From: Anaerolineaceae bacterium
Lineage (GTDB): Bacteria > Chloroflexota > Anaerolineae > Anaerolineales > UBA11579
Length of the DNA: 35,880 bases
Direction of reading: 5' to 3'
NCBI GenBank assembly: GCA_900299355.1
Contig: OMJR01000056.1
Coordinates: 1 to 35,880 of the forward strand
Every line of letters begins with the position of its first letter. Within the stretch, counting starts at the first letter, position 1. Below the pieces are notes generated by a model. That model searched no databases, had not been told where the DNA came from, and saw only the letters and a program-made list of their open reading frames with translations. Positions 32,901 through 35,880 of the stretch are shown in pieces. The position numbers and the translations under genes were made by a program.

Positions 32901-35218
32901 GTGCGCATATCGGCATCGCGATTGACGTCGCTGGCCAGGATGGCTTCATATTGCTTAATCGCCTGGCTGTGCTGACCCTGCTGGGCCAGCGCGTCGGCCA
33001 GCATGACCTTGGCGTCCAATTGCGCCGGGTCCTGCTTGACCACTTTGCGCAGCACGATTTCGGCTTGCTTGGCGCCATCAATGGACAGGTGCGCGCGGGC
33101 AATGTCCATCTGAATGGCAATGTCGCCCGGCTCGGCCTCATCGGCGATGGCCAGGGCGGCCAGCGCCTTGTGCGCCTGGCCCTGGGCCAGCAGCGCCTGC
33201 CCAAACAAGCGGGCGATGGCCGGGTTAGCCGGGAATGCCTGGTGGGCGCGCTCCAGAGTCTGGCGGGCGCGGGCCTGCTGGCCGTCGGCCAGTTCCAGGC
33301 GACCCAAGGCCACCGCAATGGCCTGGCTCAATTGGCTGGGCGTGTGGCTGTCGCTTAATTCCAGCGCTTCGCGCAGGGCGGCGATGGCTTCATCGTTTAA
33401 ATCCAGCGCAACATAGGTTTGGCCCAGGTCGTAGGCGAATTGGGCGTTGGGCGCGCAGCGCTGCTGGGCCTGCATCAGGGTCGCCAGGGCGGCCTCGAAT
33501 TGGCCCACGGCGCGCTGTTGGGCGGCGATGCCTAGCCAGGCATCCAACAGATTGGGGGCCAGTTCCACGGCGCGCTCCAGGTGCTGCACGGCGCTGGCGC
33601 CGTCGCCCTGGGCCAGCAGAGCCGCGCCCAGTTGGGCGTAGGCGGCGCCGTTCTCGGCGTCCAGCGTAATCGCCTGGCGGCTGGCTTCCACCGCAGCCAC
33701 AAAATCACCGCTTTGCGCGGCGCATTCGGCCAGCGCCAGCCAATCGGCGGCGTTGACCGCTTCGTCTTCGGCGGCCAGGGATTGCCATTCCAGCAGGGCG
33801 GCATCGTAGTCTTCGGCGGCTTGCAGCGCGCGGGCCAACTGGCGGCGCACCGCGTAATCCTCGGGGTCCAGCGCGGCGGCCAAATGGGCGGCTTGCAGCG
33901 CTTCGTCGGTTTCGCCGCGCTTGGCGGCGGCGCGGCTGAGCCACAGGGCGGCTTCAGCGTTGTTGGGATTGTGCTCCAGCGCCAGGTCAGCGGCCTGCTT
34001 GGCTTCCTTGGTCAGCGCCAGATTAATGAACAGCGGGGCCAGTTGCAGCAGGCCGCGCAGCAGTTCCGCCCCCAAACCCTGGGTGGCGGCCTTGATGATG
34101 GCGGCCAGCGCCTTTTGGGCCAGCAACTGGGCCTCGGCCGGGTCCTGCGCCCGCAGCGCCGCCAGCGCCCCAGCAATCAGGGTCGCGGGGTGCTGGGCAT
34201 CGCGGCTGCTCAGGTCGGCCACGGCCAGTTCGCCCTTTTCCAATTTCTTGGCCAGCAGGTGCGCATTGGCGCGCCCATCGGCGGGGTCCAACTGCACCGC
34301 CTGTTCGAGGGCGGCGATAGCCGTGACTTCGTCACTGCTCTGCGCGGCCGAGTCGGCCAGCTTGCTGGCCAGATTGGCCTGGAAGCGCTGCACGGCATCC
34401 CAGGCGGCGGTCAGTTCGGCGACGGCGTCGGCGTGCTTGCCACTGATTTGGTGAATTTCGGATTGCAGCAGCAAGCGTTCAATCGCGGCCAGGCCGTCGC
34501 CCTTGGCGGTGTGCGCCTGGGGCAGGGCAGCCAGAGCCTCTTCGGCCAGCAGGCGGCCCAACTCGGGACGCTGGCTGCCGAGCGCTTGCAGGATGTGCAG
34601 GCGGTGGGCCACATCGAAACTGGTGCAAACCTCGGCCTGCAAATCCTTCTGCTCTGCCAAGGTCAGGGGCTGGCTCAACAGGGCATGCAAAGCCAGTGCG
34701 TGATTGTCTTCGGATTGCTCCGGGCCCAGCAGGTAGACCAGCAGGTCTTCTGGGTTAGGCAGCAAGCCCAGGGTGATTGCCAGCGGCAATCGCCAGTAGC
34801 CCGGACCAGCGAAGCGTAGGTCTTCGGCCAACTGGGTCCAGCCGCCGTTCAGGCGGTAGCGTTCCCGCAGGGCAATCGACAGCCGCGCAGCCTGTTCCAG
34901 GGCGGGCTGGGCGTCTTCGGGACCTTCGGCGACCAGCGCTTCCAACTGGCTGGCGGCCTCATGGCGCAATTTCTCGGGCACGGCCTGCATCGGTTCACCA
35001 CGCAGCACATCAAACAGGTCCTGCTGTTCGATGCTCAGCAAAGCCAGGTAGGCCGGCGACCAATGGGCCGCGGACGCGCCAGCGCCCGCCAGGGCACGGG
35101 AGGCGAAATCGCTCTCCAATGCAGCCCACAGTTGGCGGTCTTGCCGCAAGGCGGCGACCACCGCGGGCCAATCGGCGGGGCTGAGCTGGGCTTTGAGTTG
35201 CGCGATGAAAGACGGCAT
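29990..35218 (-). CDS. Giant TPR protein, 1742 aa
   Basis: Very large cytoplasmic-looking protein. The first about 200 residues are helical without clear repeats (MPSFIAQLKAQLSPADW onwards). The rest is an almost continuous array of about 34-residue TPR units (for example AEAHMERGRVFLARRQHHAALNAFEMAAKAAPEQ; DAWLGIAAQQRAVGQFEAALATLMQAQ), Ala-rich and nearly free of Cys. There is no signal peptide, membrane helix or enzymatic motif, so it is best seen as a scaffold or sensor. It is downstream of the 110-residue membrane-protein gene (25 nt) and overlaps the peptidase gene by 4 nt, so all three are probably one operon. GAGG lies 7 nt before the ATG. Between it and the upstream gene sits a run of nine C (minus strand). 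Confidence 0.9.
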   Translation of the reverse strand: MPSFIAQLKAQLSPADWPAVVAALRQDRQLWAALESDFASRALAGAGASAAHWSPAYLALLSIEQQDLFDVLRGEPMQAVPEKLRHEAASQLEALVAEGPEDAQPALEQAARLSIALRERYRLNGGWTQLAEDLRFAGPGYWRLPLAITLGLLPNPEDLLVYLLGPEQSEDNHALALHALLSQPLTLAEQKDLQAEVCTSFDVAHRLHILQALGSQRPELGRLLAEEALAALPQAHTAKGDGLAAIERLLLQSEIHQISGKHADAVAELTAAWDAVQRFQANLASKLADSAAQSSDEVTAIAALEQAVQLDPADGRANAHLLAKKLEKGELAVADLSSRDAQHPATLIAGALAALRAQDPAEAQLLAQKALAAIIKAATQGLGAELLRGLLQLAPLFINLALTKEAKQAADLALEHNPNNAEAALWLSRAAAKRGETDEALQAAHLAAALDPEDYAVRRQLARALQAAEDYDAALLEWQSLAAEDEAVNAADWLALAECAAQSGDFVAAVEASRQAITLDAENGAAYAQLGAALLAQGDGASAVQHLERAVELAPNLLDAWLGIAAQQRAVGQFEAALATLMQAQQRCAPNAQFAYDLGQTYVALDLNDEAIAALREALELSDSHTPSQLSQAIAVALGRLELADGQQARARQTLERAHQAFPANPAIARLFGQALLAQGQAHKALAALAIADEAEPGDIAIQMDIARAHLSIDGAKQAEIVLRKVVKQDPAQLDAKVMLADALAQQGQHSQAIKQYEAILASDVNRDADMRTRLITSKAATQLEASQHEDGLATLETLQKESPEDLSVLRALCGAYRQLDRAEEAFQIAHKVYLNAGEDAATVQWYAEQAQAAGKLDAASDALAKALAANPADSPLTLALAETQWHTGDAKSAEANMKKLLTAEADVDSPLLAKAADFLAAHGAEQASIPYWTRAIQLAETPDSELYLALSKAFAGIGKLDKALETLEQSLEAHPNDARLLAKQADVLVHIERPQAALHSLDNALDILPHDADLLFSKAQLLAGSHDYATALDYAGQAVAEDGRNLGRVVYAAELAQACLQPQRAAELLADASWNAADVNLSLLSAELALDKGEEVEAAKMLAPALDMHESHPRVLALQARLAQRRGAYSEAKTYLQAAEEALASDFGRDEFGAAIQAVATAAQELGNWTLAIQLFNQAAQARSQQPRAQFALGRGLLQQAEWQQLSIDAGVAMVAERQAADTLAQIEGAFEAAGRNAGLAGLQAQMKGWSTRASLRLGAEAEIEELTASYPASAEEAAALIRYAAGRDQLKSAEAQSKGHLTSPVVLIERALAIASTDPQLAYEFAKQANAEGANGYYQAIAARLAQAAGRTEAALEHIERALALQPAQARWQALAAELELNTGQTAKAIAHLEHAADLEPEHAAHYVALGQAQMAARYHSAAVAAFEQAHKLEKNQADTLMLLAEAHRRNRDLRQAKHFALRAAKAAPHAVEPLMLQAELALQEEDGPAAKGLMENALKLTSQHPGALKILAEALKRMGKYEQAIEILEQAQKIAADPLPFLISRAQLILESRGQELGRQALQNLAERYPDRAEAFVALSQMLAAAGELHEAIQAAQQAAKQEKGLSAEESASLQLHLGQLLKHRGQLDQSLHHLDKAVEQAPNLAEAHMERGRVFLARRQHHAALNAFEMAAKAAPEQAEPHLEAALALKEAKDYATAENELRAAAKLAPKDARVQKQLAAVIALNLVHKPEGTGVAV

Positions 35219-35229
35219 GGCGAGCCTCA

Positions 35230-35238
35230 GGGGGGGGG
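35230..35238. repeat. Homopolymer run of nine G/C in the leader of the giant TPR gene
   Basis: Nine consecutive G on the + strand (C on the coding strand), followed by TGGG, in the 25-nt gap between the membrane-protein gene and the TPR gene, just upstream of its Shine-Dalgarno. It is the longest homopolymer I noticed in the window. It is a slippage-prone tract, and its length may also be a sequencing uncertainty. Confidence 0.8.
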
Positions 35239-35243
35239 TGGGT

Positions 35244-35576
35244 TTAGATGGGCCAGTTGATTTGCAACACGATGTAGTACCCGCCGGCCATCATGCCCAG
35301 GCCGAGCGTGGTGAGGAAAATCCCCACACCCGCCGCGGTCTTGACCATCGCCGACAAGTTATCCAGCAGCGCCGTCGCATTGCCGACCAGGCCGGCCATA
35401 TCGTCGGCCAAGCCTTTCTGCAGCAGGCGAGTGGCCTGGGCGGTCAGCTTCTTGGCGCCACGGCCACTGCCGCGGCTGACCAGGATGAACATGCCCAGGA
35501 TGAGCGTGCACATGCCCAGGAAGAACATGGCAATCGCCATCACTACCATCGTGTCAATCTGATTGATTTCGTACAT
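35244..35576 (-). CDS. Small membrane protein with two transmembrane helices
   Basis: 110-residue protein starting MYEINQIDTM. Two hydrophobic helices are evident: VVMAIAMFFLGMCTLILGMFILV (about 12-34) and AGVGIFLTTLGLGMMAGGYYIVL (about 82-104). Between them is an amphipathic, basic then mixed region (SRGSGRGAKKLTAQATRLLQKGLADDM), which should face the cytoplasm if both termini are outside. No known family recognised. I use ATG 35576 (GGAGG 5 nt upstream) instead of the TTG of the ORF track. It is the first gene of the unit with the giant TPR and peptidase genes, so it may anchor or sense for them; that is inferred from position. Confidence 0.82.
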   Translation of the reverse strand: MYEINQIDTMVVMAIAMFFLGMCTLILGMFILVSRGSGRGAKKLTAQATRLLQKGLADDMAGLVGNATALLDNLSAMVKTAAGVGIFLTTLGLGMMAGGYYIVLQINWPI

Positions 35577-35673
35577 CTCAACCTCCAATAGGGGGTTTGG
35601 TTTACGGGTCTAGTGCCTAAGGTGCAAGAAGGGTGCCAAAACACGAATTGTGCGCCTCGGACAGGAGCTGTAG

Positions 35674-35693
35674 GGGCGCAGCATGCTGCGCCC
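35674..35693. repeat. Perfect 20-bp palindrome, copy 3 of 3
   Basis: GGGCGCAGCATGCTGCGCCC, preceded by GTAG, identical to copies 1 and 2, in the non-coding region upstream of the small membrane-protein gene. Confidence 0.85.
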
Positions 35694-35740
35694 GAGCGCC
35701 CTCACCCCAGATTGTTATTAGAATGAAATCAAGGTCGTTG

Positions 35741-35766
35741 CCCCTCTCCCGCAGGCGGGAGAAGGG
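35741..35766. repeat. CCCTCTCCCGC...GCGGGAGAAGGG hairpin repeat
   Basis: TCTCCCGC / GCGGGAGA form a perfect 8-bp stem with a 2-nt centre, and CCC/GGG outside continue the pairing after one mismatch. I recall CCCCTCTCCC...GGGAGAGGGG units as dispersed intergenic repeats in many bacterial genomes. Confidence 0.6.
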
Positions 35767-35880
35767 AGTTAAATGTCGTCCGCGCTTTAAGTCCTCTGGG
35801 GAGAGGTTTTCTGGAATCACCTGCAAGAAGCGCGCCCAGGCCGCTGCCCCGGTTGACGAAACCGGCCCTTGGGGCTAAAA

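Larger units (their letters stand above)
35577..35880. other. Right-edge non-coding region with repeats
   Basis: 304 nt with no convincing gene. It contains a third copy of the 20-bp palindrome and a CCCCTCTCCC...GGGAGAAGGG hairpin-type repeat. The ORFs of the track here (35633-35878 + and 35617-35826 -) are full of repeat sequence and have no ribosome binding site or recognisable domain. The promoter for the membrane-protein/TPR/peptidase unit should be at the left end, but no good -10/-35 pair is seen. Confidence 0.55.

Noticed and set aside
33581-34819. Plus-strand ORF of 412 aa inside the giant TPR gene
   Set aside because: Gly/Gln/Leu-rich antisense shadow of an Ala-rich TPR gene; the opposite strand has clear TPR repeats.
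35633-35878. Possible gene at the right edge
   Set aside because: The frame is built from repeat sequences, without a start signal or recognisable domain.

Overview
The window looks like a piece of a moderately GC-rich chromosome, probably from a Chloroflexota bacterium (Anaerolineae-like). This is an inference, and no rRNA or tRNA marker is present to test it. Supporting signs are lipoproteins with Thr/Pro/Ala-rich linkers, a SUF operon with a SufU-type scaffold and a trailing Rieske protein, compact co-oriented operons, and many short palindromic elements between genes. I see no phage, transposase or CRISPR array.

Left part (1-16650, mostly + strand). A SUF iron-sulfur assembly operon enters from the left: sufB (3' part), sufD, an unrecognised 95-residue gene, sufS and sufU, then a Rieske ferredoxin gene after a repeat element. 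A minus-strand DUF5996-type gene follows. Next come central-carbon genes: tkt, an orphan beta-class DNA methyltransferase and tal, with overlapping or abutting ends. Then there is a 1088-residue lipoprotein with an FGE-like domain and about 20 Cys-rich repeats, an enoyl-CoA hydratase relative that resembles ethylmalonyl-CoA decarboxylase (ECHDC1), and the oxidative pentose-phosphate pair gnd-zwf joined by a 1-nt overlap.

Middle part (16850-20520). A minus-strand cluster encodes a double-zinc-ribbon protein, two tandem PEBP-type lipoproteins and an APH-family kinase. It diverges from a secreted or membrane-anchored SH3-domain gene.

Right part (20520-35576, all minus strand). In transcription order: a two-TM 110-residue protein, a giant 1742-residue TPR protein and, overlapping it by 4 nt, an 871-residue protein combining TPR-like helices with a clan CD (C25/caspase-like) peptidase domain; then a terminator; then smpB, an unknown gene and hutH packed end to end; then an A-type Fe-S carrier with its own promoter and terminator; then arsR, an SRPBCC gene broken by an in-frame stop, and a class II uvrA-like gene, preceded by a clear promoter/operator.

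The most interesting candidate for an undescribed system is the membrane protein / giant TPR / caspase-like peptidase trio. It resembles other TPR plus caspase-like protease modules in architecture, but has no CRISPR or toxin gene beside it. Other points of interest are the Cys-repeat lipoprotein, the ECHDC1-like enzyme, the orphan methyltransferase inside the pentose-phosphate operon, the arsR-uvrA2 unit and the families of intergenic palindromes.
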